A model generated the notes under the pieces. The model was not told the origin of the DNA. It saw nothing but the letters and a program-made list of their open reading frames with translations, and did no database searches. A program made the position numbers and the translations under genes. From an uncultured Fibrobacter sp. (GTDB lineage: Bacteria > Fibrobacterota > Fibrobacteria > Fibrobacterales > Fibrobacteraceae): a DNA stretch of 64,000 nucleotides. This document shows positions 37,417 through 46,630 of this stretch, piece by piece. The stretch is from NCBI GenBank assembly GCA_947165045.1, contig CAMUYW010000001.1, forward strand, positions 62,001 through 126,000. Direction: 5' to 3'. Every line of letters begins with the position of its first letter. The first letter of the stretch is position 1.

Positions 37417-38745
37417 ATGGATTTTTTTGAATTTTTGAATACTGCAGTGACTCCGTACCATACTGTGGATGCTTTAAAGGCATTTTTTAGGGCAAATTCT
37501 TTTGCGAATTTTGATGATGTCCTTGAACCAGAAAAATCGTATTTCGTGAGCCGCGGGGCTTCGATTATTGCGTTCCGTACGCCAAAGCAGTGGAATGAAT
37601 CGTCGAAGTTCAGGATTGCGATGGCGCATACGGATTTTCCGTCGTTAAAGATTTCCCCGAATCCAGATTGTTTCTCGGCGGGTGTGTGTACGCTCCATAC
37701 GGAGGTTTACGGTTCTCCACTCTATACGAGCTGGCTCGATCGCGATTTGGGCTATGCGGGCATGCTTGCGTATGTGGATGCTGCTGACGGGAAAACTCTT
37801 AAGACGAAGTTGTTCCGTGGCGAAAAGCTTTTCAGGATTCCGCAATTGGCAGTTCACTTGAATCGTGGCGTGAATCAGGATGGCCTCAAGGTGAATCCGC
37901 AAATAGACTTTAACGCGTTGTGGAGCGGGGCTTCGGGTCGCGCTTCCGAAGGCGAAAAAAACTTGTTTGTGAAAGCGCTTGAAAAGGAACTCCCGGCAGG
38001 TGCAAGGTTGATTGATTTTGATGTGCAATTATTCGATGCGCAGCCTGCAAATCAAGGTGGTTTCAATGATGAGTGGATTTATTCGGGAAGGCTTGATAAC
38101 TTGAGCAGTTGCCATGCCATTGCCGAGGCTATTGTTGGCGCCGAGTCTAACGAGAACGATTGCCTTGTGGCGTGTTTCTTCAACAATGAAGAAGTCGGTT
38201 CTACCACTCGCGAAGGCGCTGTCGGGAACTTCTTGCAAAGCGTTTTGGATTCTATCTTTGGATCCTTCGACCTCGCTCAGGATGACAATTCTAGGAGTGT
38301 CATCCTGGAGGGGCAAAGCCCCAATAGGATCCATACATCTCTTTCCTCTCGTCTTTCGTCTAGTATCGCGCTTTCCATTGACATGGCGCATGCGGAACAT
38401 CCGAACCACACGGAAAAGCATGAGCCGAATCACGCACCGCTATTGGGCAAGGGCATTGTGCTCAAGACGAATTCTCAAAAGCGTTACGCGAGCGATTTGA
38501 TGAGTTCTGCGAAACTCCGTTTGCTCTGCGAACAGGCTAGCATCCCGCTCCAGGTTTTCATTACGCGAAACGACATGCCATGCGGCAGTACGGTTGGCCC
38601 GACTGTTTCTGCAAATCTCGGAATCCCGACGGTCGATATCGGCGAGCCCATGCTCAGCATGCACAGCATCCGCGAGATGATGGCCGCAAGCGACCATGCA
38701 GACATGATTAAGCTTGTTCGCGTTTTTTTCTGTGATAAAAACTAG
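37417..38745 (+). CDS. apeB: M18-family aminopeptidase containing an in-frame repeat insertion
   Basis: 'FRIAMAHTDFPSLKISPNP', 'QLAVHLNRGVN', 'GRLDNLSSCHA', 'CFFNNEEVGS', 'SIDMAHAEHPNHTEKHEPNHAPLLGKG', 'DMPCGSTVGP'. ATG 37417 preferred. Confidence 0.93.
   Translation: MDFFEFLNTAVTPYHTVDALKAFFRANSFANFDDVLEPEKSYFVSRGASIIAFRTPKQWNESSKFRIAMAHTDFPSLKISPNPDCFSAGVCTLHTEVYGSPLYTSWLDRDLGYAGMLAYVDAADGKTLKTKLFRGEKLFRIPQLAVHLNRGVNQDGLKVNPQIDFNALWSGASGRASEGEKNLFVKALEKELPAGARLIDFDVQLFDAQPANQGGFNDEWIYSGRLDNLSSCHAIAEAIVGAESNENDCLVACFFNNEEVGSTTREGAVGNFLQSVLDSIFGSFDLAQDDNSRSVILEGQSPNRIHTSLSSRLSSSIALSIDMAHAEHPNHTEKHEPNHAPLLGKGIVLKTNSQKRYASDLMSSAKLRLLCEQASIPLQVFITRNDMPCGSTVGPTVSANLGIPTVDIGEPMLSMHSIREMMAASDHADMIKLVRVFFCDKN
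38261..38332. repeat. Back-to-back GATCCTTCG...ATGACA / TGTCATCC...GGATCC repeat pair inside the M18 CDS
   Basis: Read directly; encodes 'GSFDLAQDDNSRSVILEGQSPNRIH' in-frame. Confidence 0.85.
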
Positions 38746-39781
38746 CCAAAGGCTGGTTGACAATGATGCTGAACGGAGAATACTTGATTGCAAAGTGAAT
38801 GATTGCAATCAGTGCGATCGAGAATAACGTCTGGGTGCTTACGTAAAGTATATATTGCGGATTGCTTGCGGGTAACTGGTAAACATCTTTCCACCAGTCT
38901 TTGAAGAATACGAAACCGAACAGAGGGAACGCAAGAACTTGATGGAACGGTAGCAAGGCGAGGTTCATTTCGACCGGCTTTGCTAGAATCGGGTTCGTGA
39001 TTCCGCGGCATATCAAAATGAATCCAAGTGAACCGATAATCGCATTTGGAAGTACAATGTAGTAAGGATTGTAATTGCCGAAGAACATTTCCAAATGTCG
39101 GTGAGTGTCTTCGTAAACGTATTGGCTTATAAAGTAAGTTGCCGTCATCAAGGCGGCTCCAATGAGGAACGCCGCTATGCGGTTCTTTGTGACAAGGTTG
39201 TAGAACCCAGAAACTTTTTTGTGGTGGAATGCGAATCCGGTATAGGTAAATATTGTTCCGAACAAGGCTGCATCAAAATTCCAGACCATGGGAGCTTTGG
39301 CGTACTTGTTGAATATAATGCCGATACCAAGAACTAGGAGCGATAAGATTCCCATAATGGAAAGGCGCCCCTTGGAAAGCTTGTGAAAACCGAAAAGAAT
39401 AAGATCTGTGAAAAAAAGAGCGGGCAAGAACCAGATGGCGAATTTTCTGAATTGGTTGATAACCGCGATAATGCTATTCAATACAAAGTTATCCGGAATG
39501 GGTTGATTGAGCAACCACTTGATAAACAGTTCGAAAAAAATACAGATAAATCCAAGCCCGAACATGGGAATGATATAGCGTTTGAGCTTTTTTACAAGGA
39601 ATTCACCGAAGGACTGGTTTTCGACTTTTAACGTCATCCCGTTTAGAATAAAGAATACGGGCAAATGAAACGAAAAAACTAGGGCGACGAAATTACATTC
39701 CTTAATTCCGTGCGTGAATACAACCAAAATCATGGCGATAAATTTGGCAACGTCTATATATTCAATTCTTTTAGGCTTCAT
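38708..39781 (-). CDS. Acyltransferase 3 family membrane protein
   Basis: 'RIEYIDVAKFIAMILVVFTHGI' start, multiple TM segments; 38-nt convergent overlap with the M18 gene. Confidence 0.88.
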   Translation of the reverse strand: MKPKRIEYIDVAKFIAMILVVFTHGIKECNFVALVFSFHLPVFFILNGMTLKVENQSFGEFLVKKLKRYIIPMFGLGFICIFFELFIKWLLNQPIPDNFVLNSIIAVINQFRKFAIWFLPALFFTDLILFGFHKLSKGRLSIMGILSLLVLGIGIIFNKYAKAPMVWNFDAALFGTIFTYTGFAFHHKKVSGFYNLVTKNRIAAFLIGAALMTATYFISQYVYEDTHRHLEMFFGNYNPYYIVLPNAIIGSLGFILICRGITNPILAKPVEMNLALLPFHQVLAFPLFGFVFFKDWWKDVYQLPASNPQYILYVSTQTLFSIALIAIIHFAIKYSPFSIIVNQPLASFYHRKKREQA

Positions 39782-39860
39782 TTGGATTTATTTTGCAAGT
39801 GTTAAAAAAAACAGTTTCAAAAAAAATACTAACTTTTCGTTGTAAACAAAGTGAAGTTTT

Positions 39861-40301
39861 ATGATAAAAAAGATTAAATCGCGTCTTCCGGCGCGTAAAT
39901 CCTTGCTTGGCCAGTTTATTCGGTACTTGGTAACGGGTGGACTTGCCTTTGTTGCAGATTTCGGGCTTTTTGCTCTTTGTCTTTATAAGTTTGAGTGGCA
40001 TTACCTGCTTGCGAATTTGGTTGGGCTGGTTGCCGGACTTGTGCTTAATTATGTCTTGAGCATTGTTTGGGTGTTCTCGGAATGCAAGCGTGTTCTTGAA
40101 AACAAAAAGACTGCCGAGTTTAGCATATTTGCCATTGTAGGCTTTGCTGGTGTCGGCTTCAATCAGTTGCTTATGTATTTGATGGTGGGACGTCTTGAAT
40201 GGAATGAAATGCTGTCGAAAATGGTAGCGGCTATTTTGGTTTTGATGTGGAATTTTGGTGCCCGAAAGCTGATGCTGTTTAGGGAACAAAAAGTTGCATA
40301 A
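39861..40301 (+). CDS. GtrA-family membrane protein
   Basis: 'LGQFIRYLVTGGLAFVADFGLFALCLYKF...NLVGLVAGLVLNYVLSIVWVF'; 4 TMs. Confidence 0.9.
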   Translation: MIKKIKSRLPARKSLLGQFIRYLVTGGLAFVADFGLFALCLYKFEWHYLLANLVGLVAGLVLNYVLSIVWVFSECKRVLENKKTAEFSIFAIVGFAGVGFNQLLMYLMVGRLEWNEMLSKMVAAILVLMWNFGARKLMLFREQKVA

Positions 40302-40327
40302 AATTTTAAGACTATAGGAAGGATTAA

Positions 40328-41974
40328 ATGACTACTGAAAAAGATTTTAAGAAAACAGCTGTTATCGCTGGTGCTGGCCCTGCCGGCCTCACGGCTGCGC
40401 TTGAACTTTTGCGCACGACAGATGTTAAGCCCGTTATTTTTGAAGCTGAAGATGTAATTGGTGGTATTTCCCGCACGGCCCGCTACAATGGTAACCGCAT
40501 GGATATCGGCGGTCACCGTTTCTTTAGCAAGAGTGACACTGTGATGGATTGGTGGCAGGGCATTTTGCCGCTCCAGGGTGCTGCATCGAAGGACGATATT
40601 GCTATCGGGCGTTTGGTTCCGCTGACGGAAGGTGGCCCCGATCCGGAGAAAACGGATTACGTGATGCTTTGCCGTAGCCGTCTTTCCCGAATTCTATTTT
40701 TGCGTAAACTGTTTAATTATCCGGTGAGCTTGAACGGTGACACTATCCGTAACCTTGGTTTGTGGCGCATGTTCAAGATTGGCATGAGCTATCTCAAGGT
40801 GCAGTTGCTCCCTGCCCGTAAAGAAAAAAGTCTTGAAGACTTTATGATCAACCGTTTCGGTGTCGAACTTTACCGCACGTTCTTCCGCGACTACACCGAG
40901 AAGGTGTGGGGCGTTCCGTGCAGCAAGATTAGCCCCGATTGGGGCGGACAGCGCATCAAGGGCCTTTCGATTACGAAGACTGTGGTTCATGCGCTCAAGC
41001 AAATTTTTGCAGGCAAGAAAAAGGATACCGGTGCTGCAAACGGTTCCGATATCCGCCAGAAGGACACTGAAACAAGCCTTATCGGTCAGTTCCTTTACCC
41101 AAAATTCGGTCCCGGCCAGCTTTGGGAAACTGTTGCCGAAAAGGTGCAGGAAATGGGCGGTGAAATCCGCATGAACGCTAAGGTCGTGGGCGTGAACCGC
41201 GATGAAAGTGGCAAGCGCGTGGAAAGTGTCGTTGTGGAATTTCGTGCTGCAGATGGATCTGTCGTGACGGAAACGGTCGCCTGCGATTACTTCCTTTCGA
41301 CCATGCCGGTAAAGGAACTCGTGGTTGCCATGGATAACGAAAAGACTCCGGTTCCGGCCGAAGTCAAGCGCGTGTCCGAAGGCCTTGTGTACCGTGACTT
41401 TATTACCGTGGGCCTGTTGCTCGACAAGCTCCTTATCAAGAACCCGGCAAAACCTGGTACTCCCGAAAGCAAGCTCAAGTTCGTGGCGGACAACTGGATT
41501 TATGTGCAGGAATCCGATGTAAAGCTTGGCCGCATCCAGATCTTCAATAACTGGAGCCCCTATCTTGTCGCTAATCCGGAAAAGGTCTGGATCGGTCTTG
41601 AATACTTTGCGACCGAAGGCGACGAAATGTGGCGCATGCCCGATGACGAATTTATCAAGTTCGCCATTGCGGAACTCGACAAGATTGATGTGGCAAGACC
41701 TGAAGCGGTCCGTGATTCCGTGGTGTTCCATATCAAGAAGGCTTACCCGGCTTACTTCGGTACTTACGGCGAATTCAATAAGATTCGTGAATATGTGGAT
41801 CCGGTTGAAAATATGTTCCTTATGGGGCGTAACGGCATGCACAAGTACAACAACATGGACCATAGCATGCTTGCTGCCATGGAAGTCGTTAAGTGCATCC
41901 GTGAAAATTCGACGGACAAGACCGCTCTTTGGAATGTGAACTCCGAAGAAGAATACCACGAAGGAAAGAAGTAA
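40328..41974 (+). CDS. FAD/NAD(P)-dependent oxidoreductase, UDP-galactopyranose-mutase/amine-oxidase-like
   Basis: '[59 protein letters not shown]'. Confidence 0.88.
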   Translation: MTTEKDFKKTAVIAGAGPAGLTAALELLRTTDVKPVIFEAEDVIGGISRTARYNGNRMDIGGHRFFSKSDTVMDWWQGILPLQGAASKDDIAIGRLVPLTEGGPDPEKTDYVMLCRSRLSRILFLRKLFNYPVSLNGDTIRNLGLWRMFKIGMSYLKVQLLPARKEKSLEDFMINRFGVELYRTFFRDYTEKVWGVPCSKISPDWGGQRIKGLSITKTVVHALKQIFAGKKKDTGAANGSDIRQKDTETSLIGQFLYPKFGPGQLWETVAEKVQEMGGEIRMNAKVVGVNRDESGKRVESVVVEFRAADGSVVTETVACDYFLSTMPVKELVVAMDNEKTPVPAEVKRVSEGLVYRDFITVGLLLDKLLIKNPAKPGTPESKLKFVADNWIYVQESDVKLGRIQIFNNWSPYLVANPEKVWIGLEYFATEGDEMWRMPDDEFIKFAIAELDKIDVARPEAVRDSVVFHIKKAYPAYFGTYGEFNKIREYVDPVENMFLMGRNGMHKYNNMDHSMLAAMEVVKCIRENSTDKTALWNVNSEEEYHEGKK

Positions 41975-41979
41975 GAAAG

Positions 41980-43719
41980 ATGAAGTTCTTTAAGATCCCC
42001 GAACTATATTGCGCCATTCTTTTGGTCGCAAGTGTCATTCTCGTTGTGATTTCTCAACCCAAGATTGAAAATGTTCGACTGTTTCGGGGTTCGACTTCCC
42101 GTGTCGTGTCGCTGCCGTTGGCGGAATCGATGGGGCAGGGTGAAATATTCCATGTGGAATTTGACCTCAAAAGCATGTGGGATAGTTATGACTTGCGCAT
42201 CATTCCGGATGACTGTGCAGAACGCGTGCTTGTCAATGATTCCGTTGTAGATATTAGCAAAGTCCAAGGCCGTTGTGATTTCGGAAAAGGTTTTTTGCTC
42301 CAGGACAGTCTAATTGCGACTTATAGAAATGGGAGCAACACGCACTTTTCTTTTTTCATAAAGAATAACGGGGGCAATGCGGGGATCAATGCGTCGGTTA
42401 TAATGAAAAAACCGTTGTCGCGGATGATTGAATTTTCTGCCATTGGTTTCTTGGCGTTGCTTTGCGCTCTGATTGCAAGGAGGCTCCGATTGGGTGGAAG
42501 TGCGATTCTGATTTTGTTTATCGGAATTGCGTTAAGGGCATTCATCTTTGCCCATTTGCCTTACAATTCATTTTCTAATGATGTCGATGGCCATGTCGCC
42601 TACGTAAAGTACATCATTGACAATCGCTCGATTCCTGGTGTTGATGATTGCTGGACATGTTACCATCCGCCGGTTTATTATGTATCGGCGATACCGTCCT
42701 ATTTGGCGGCTACAGTAGTTGGCGTCTCGGCTAATTCCGGCTTGCAGATGTACAGCCTGCTGTTGTCTATATTGACCTTGTTCTTTGGAGTATTTTTCTT
42801 CAAGAACTTCCTTTCGGGGAGTGCCCTTAAAATATCCGTAATTTTATGGACTTTCTGGCCGTTGATGCTTCTTGTCGCTCCGCGTATAGGCAATGACCAG
42901 ATGTTCTACATGTTCCATTTGCTTTGCCTATGGAGCGGCGTAAATTATTTGAACAAGGGGGATGGAAAATATTTAATCGTTACCATTCTTTCCTCTGCGC
43001 TTGCGCTTTGGACAAAGTCTACTGGGGCTGTATCTATAGGAATGACATTCTTGTTTGCCGTTTGTGGTTATTTCCGAAATGCCCGTTTCTTGCGACCGAC
43101 CAAATCTGAATTTGTGGCATGGTTCCTGTTCTTGGTAGTCGTGCTTCTGGTTGTGTTCCAGAAACTGATGGGCGGTAGCGATTTGGTTGGGAACTCGAGC
43201 GGACTCAATTCTGCTTTGAAAGTCGGGAACGAGGCTTTCAACTATATCTATTTTGACTTGGAATCCTTTGTGACCCATCCGTTTACAAACGCTTGGGTTG
43301 ATGAAATGGGACGTCAGTATTTCTGGAATTACATGTTCAAGACATCCCTGTTCGGAGAATTTGATATCAGTAAGCTTGCCTTGTTGCGTAATCTTGCTGT
43401 GTTTATAAGCGTGTTCTTTATTGGCCTTCTGGTTTGTGCAATCCGAGGATTCTGGAACAAGAAATTGGATACTATCCATTGGCTCTTGATTATACAGGGG
43501 GCTGCGTTTGTTGCTGCGCTGATGTTCCTTCGCATTAAACATCCGTATTCCTGCAGCAATGATTTTAGATATATCGCTCCGGCTATAGTAAGCGCTATTC
43601 CTTTTATGGCATCTGGTGTAGTGCAGAAAGGTGCTTCCGCTAAGTGGAAAACTTTGGGTGTCACTTGCGTTTTGGGATTTGTCTTGTGCTCGACGATTTT
43701 GTATATTCTCGCAGTGTAG
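41980..43719 (+). CDS. Polytopic membrane glycosyltransferase-like protein (GT39/PMT-like)
   Basis: Many TM segments; 'HLPYNSFSNDVDGHVAYVKYIIDNRSIPGVDDCWTCYHPPVYYV'. ATG 41980 preferred. Confidence 0.75.
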   Translation: MKFFKIPELYCAILLVASVILVVISQPKIENVRLFRGSTSRVVSLPLAESMGQGEIFHVEFDLKSMWDSYDLRIIPDDCAERVLVNDSVVDISKVQGRCDFGKGFLLQDSLIATYRNGSNTHFSFFIKNNGGNAGINASVIMKKPLSRMIEFSAIGFLALLCALIARRLRLGGSAILILFIGIALRAFIFAHLPYNSFSNDVDGHVAYVKYIIDNRSIPGVDDCWTCYHPPVYYVSAIPSYLAATVVGVSANSGLQMYSLLLSILTLFFGVFFFKNFLSGSALKISVILWTFWPLMLLVAPRIGNDQMFYMFHLLCLWSGVNYLNKGDGKYLIVTILSSALALWTKSTGAVSIGMTFLFAVCGYFRNARFLRPTKSEFVAWFLFLVVVLLVVFQKLMGGSDLVGNSSGLNSALKVGNEAFNYIYFDLESFVTHPFTNAWVDEMGRQYFWNYMFKTSLFGEFDISKLALLRNLAVFISVFFIGLLVCAIRGFWNKKLDTIHWLLIIQGAAFVAALMFLRIKHPYSCSNDFRYIAPAIVSAIPFMASGVVQKGASAKWKTLGVTCVLGFVLCSTILYILAV

Positions 43720-43770
43720 AAGATCTATAATGCTTGGAAGCATGTCCTCAATTTTAGCCGAAGGATCTGA

Positions 43771-44508
43771 ATGCGATTTTTTGTTTTTTTGATGTGCTTT
43801 TTAACGGCGGCGGCCATAGCGCGCCCCATCAACGATGGCAATAAGCTGTATGCGGCTGGTGATTATGCCGGTGCGCTCGAAAAATATATGAAGGCCCGCG
43901 AGGCGGAACCTGCAAATCCGATGCTGTTTTACAATATCGGAACGTGCCAGTACAAGCTCGGGAACTTTGAAGAGGCCAAAAAGGAACTCGAAAGTGCCGT
44001 GCGCATGCCGGACAAAAAGATGGCTGCAAAAGCTGCGTACAACTTGGCAAACACGTATTTTCGTGTAGGCGAAAAAGCTCCCGAAGGAAAGGAAAGCGAA
44101 CGCATTGCCGCTTGGCGCGAATCCATTGCGTACTTGAAAAAAGCAATTGACTTGGACAATGATTTTGAAAACGCCAAGAAGAATGTGGAAATTGTCCAGC
44201 GCAAGCTCAAAGAAGAACTCGACAAACAGAAAGAAAACAAAAAACAAGATCAGAACAACGAGCAAAAACAACCGCCTCTTAGCGATAAGGCAAAGCAGGT
44301 GCTTGCTCGTGCGCTCCAACTTTGCAAGGACGGTAAGTATGCCGAAGGCAAACAAATGCTTGAAAATTTGATTGCCGAAGATGAAACCGCTGGACAGTTG
44401 AGTGGCCATGTGCAGCGCATTGATGATATCATCGAAATCAAGGCCGGTCGTAAACCGAAGGCTAAGATTGACGCTAGCAACACCGACAACGACCTGGAGG
44501 TGATCTAA
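43771..44508 (+). CDS. TPR protein, BatC-like
   Basis: Signal peptide; 'GNKLYAAGDYAGALEKYMKAREAEPANPMLFYNIGTCQYKLGNFEEAKKELESAV'; Lys/Gln-rich tail. Confidence 0.8.
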   Translation: MRFFVFLMCFLTAAAIARPINDGNKLYAAGDYAGALEKYMKAREAEPANPMLFYNIGTCQYKLGNFEEAKKELESAVRMPDKKMAAKAAYNLANTYFRVGEKAPEGKESERIAAWRESIAYLKKAIDLDNDFENAKKNVEIVQRKLKEELDKQKENKKQDQNNEQKQPPLSDKAKQVLARALQLCKDGKYAEGKQMLENLIAEDETAGQLSGHVQRIDDIIEIKAGRKPKAKIDASNTDNDLEVI

Positions 44509-45260
44509 TGGTTAGACGAGAGAATGTTGTCATCCTGAGCGAAGTCGAAGGATCCAGGACATTTACAACAGCATTAATAGCAATCTTTTTTCTTGCTGTA
44601 GCAGCATTTGCAGCTCCGAAGTCGGCTTCCGCGTACTACGGTGATGCGGCATTCCAGTACATCGAAAATCGTTTGCCTTCTGCCGAAATTACATGCAACG
44701 AAGGTTTGCAATATTATCCGAACGATCAAAAATTGCAGATGCTCCTTGACCGCATTCACGAAGCGAAGAACGAACAGAAAAACGAAAATAAGAAGAACGA
44801 CAAGAATCAGGATAATAACCAAGATCAAAACCAAAACGATCAAAATCAGAATCAAGACAAGAATAATCAGGATCAAAATAAAGATCAGCAGAACCAGGAT
44901 AAGCAAAATCAGGACCAGAACCAGAATCAAAATGGCGACCAGAGTTCCAGTTCTCAGAATGACCAGAATCAGGATAAGCAAGATCAAGGACAAAACGGTG
45001 GCCAGTCCAGCAGCAGTCAGGGCGGGCAAAGCTCCGACAGCAATGGCGGTGCTGGCGAACAGCCGCAACAACCGGAACAGTCCGAAGGCAATTCTAGCGA
45101 TAGTAACGGCTCCGATCAAGAACAACCTCAGCCGCTTGCTCCTGGCGAGTTGAGTCCTGAAGAAGCCGCTCAACTGCTCAAAGATTTTGACGAACAAAAC
45201 GGCGAACGAAAACCGTGGAAACCTGTCCGCGGCCAGGTCCGCCCTGCTAAAGACTGGTAA
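44508..45260 (+). CDS. BatC/TPR-like secreted protein with long Q/N/D/K low-complexity tract
   Basis: Start overlaps the previous stop (TAATG) behind a strong SD (GGAGGTGAT). 'NQDNNQDQNQNDQNQNQDKNNQDQNKDQQNQDKQ...' tract. Confidence 0.8.
   Translation: MVRRENVVILSEVEGSRTFTTALIAIFFLAVAAFAAPKSASAYYGDAAFQYIENRLPSAEITCNEGLQYYPNDQKLQMLLDRIHEAKNEQKNENKKNDKNQDNNQDQNQNDQNQNQDKNNQDQNKDQQNQDKQNQDQNQNQNGDQSSSSQNDQNQDKQDQGQNGGQSSSSQGGQSSDSNGGAGEQPQQPEQSEGNSSDSNGSDQEQPQPLAPGELSPEEAAQLLKDFDEQNGERKPWKPVRGQVRPAKDW
44528..44555. repeat. TGTCATCCTGAGCGAAGTCGAAGGATCC repeat inside the 5' end of the 44508 CDS
   Basis: Exact inverted copy of the intergenic repeat at 4693-4719; encodes VILSEVEGS. Confidence 0.9.
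44800..44945 (+). repeat. Low-complexity CAR/AAY/GAY codon tract in coding sequence
   Basis: Imperfect tandem 'aaccaagatcaaaaccaaaacgatcaaaatcagaatcaagac...'. Confidence 0.9.
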
Positions 45261-45369
45261 GGGTATCAAGCGGGAGCCCGCTTGCGGGGTCACATTTGAT
45301 GCCCGTAAAGTATTGCGCTTGAAAAGCGCAACGACTGGTAAGCCGTATTGCAACTAAATTTTTTCGTTT

Positions 45370-45401
45370 AAGTCCGCCTTTGTGCGGGCTTTACTTTTTT
45401 T
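45370..45401 (+). terminator. Rho-independent terminator
   Basis: AAGTCCGC-CTTTGT-GCGGGCTT hairpin followed by a T-rich tract. Confidence 0.75.
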
Positions 45402-45520
45402 GTGCGAAAACTGGTTTATTTAGAACAAAGATTGTAGATTGTGGATAAATACAATAAAACTGATACGGGAATCATAAAAATAATATACATTGATAAAGTC
45501 AATTTAATAAAGAGGACTAT

Positions 45521-46408
45521 ATGAAAAAGCTTTTGGCTCTCCTTCCCGCAGCCACCTTTGCATTGACCGGTTGCTTATCGTCTTCCGATAACAGCGCTAC
45601 GGCTCCTGCAACAGACACTCTCCCAACAGACTACATCGTTTTGGAAATGGGTGAATTCGTTTATGAAGACGGAAATTTTGCGGTTACTAGGGGCTCGTGT
45701 ACGGCATATGCCAATGATTATCAGTGGAAAAAGGAGCAAGGTCCTGGATTCTTGAGAGCTATTGATGACCATACAGCAGGAATTGATTTGACCGCTTCTG
45801 GAAACAAGGTTTCTTATGAGTATAAAGCTCTTGCCGGCGAACCGTTCCCGAATGGATCTTTCTATAAATCTTCTTCGTTGAAAAATTCGCTTATTGAAGG
45901 CATCATCCTCGAAGATCCGTATTACAGTGACGTTGCTTTTATCAATACGGAATGTCTCTTCCAGAATTTTGGCGAAATGCAACAAACCATGGCTTTGATT
46001 GCTAAGGTTCCCCAAAATACCGTTACGATGGAATGCAATAAAATTTCCATTCAAGGCCTTTCGATGGAATATATGTCCCATGAAAAGGATGCAATCAAGT
46101 ATAAGCTTTCTTTTGCGGGAAAAACTTGCACAATGGATCATAGGTTCCTCTATGCTTATAGCAAAGATGATTGCGCCAAGGCTTTTGCAAATTACCAGCA
46201 AGAATATGAAAATGGCGAAACGGATGACTTCTTTGATTTCGAGCTTTACGATCAAGATCTTCACGCTTCGGCAGAATGTTCTGATGTGCTGAGCGATTTC
46301 CACAATGCAACGGGTCTTGCCAAGAGTGGTGAAACTTCTACGATTAGCGAAAAGCAGGTCAAGGATATTCTCCGCGCTGTGGGCGCTCGCCTCCGCGGCC
46401 GCAAATAG
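45521..46408 (+). CDS. Lipoprotein, hypothetical
   Basis: 'MKKLLALLPAATFALTGCLSSSDNS' lipobox; SD 'agaggac'. Confidence 0.75.
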   Translation: MKKLLALLPAATFALTGCLSSSDNSATAPATDTLPTDYIVLEMGEFVYEDGNFAVTRGSCTAYANDYQWKKEQGPGFLRAIDDHTAGIDLTASGNKVSYEYKALAGEPFPNGSFYKSSSLKNSLIEGIILEDPYYSDVAFINTECLFQNFGEMQQTMALIAKVPQNTVTMECNKISIQGLSMEYMSHEKDAIKYKLSFAGKTCTMDHRFLYAYSKDDCAKAFANYQQEYENGETDDFFDFELYDQDLHASAECSDVLSDFHNATGLAKSGETSTISEKQVKDILRAVGARLRGRK

Positions 46409-46430
46409 CCTCCAACAACCAGTAATGTTA

Positions 46431-46461
46431 AAAACGCTCTGCAATCGCAGAGTGTTTTTTT
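46431..46461 (+). terminator. Rho-independent terminator
   Basis: AAAACGCTCTGC-AATC-GCAGAGTGTTTTTTT. Confidence 0.85.
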
Positions 46462-46630
46462 AGGGTGTTTGCTTGGATTTCTTTGTGTTTTGGGCGGAAT
46501 ATTCCCGATAATGCGCAAAAAAATGGCGTTTAAAGGTTTTTTGTGGCAGTTTGTTGTGTGTGTCGTTGAGATTTTCTGTTGAAAAGGATGTATATTAATA
46601 GATACCTATCGATAAATGTAGGGGACACCT

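Noticed and set aside
40694-41959. 421-aa minus-strand ORF antisense to the FAD oxidoreductase
   Set aside because: Shadow ORF, same reasoning.
44574-45353. 259-aa minus-strand ORF with an extremely hydrophobic 'LILILVLVLILLILVLLIF' region
   Set aside because: It is the antisense of the Q/N/D-rich repeat tract; CAR/AAY/GAY codons read backwards as Leu/Ile/Val. The plus-strand ORF has SD, signal peptide and coupling.
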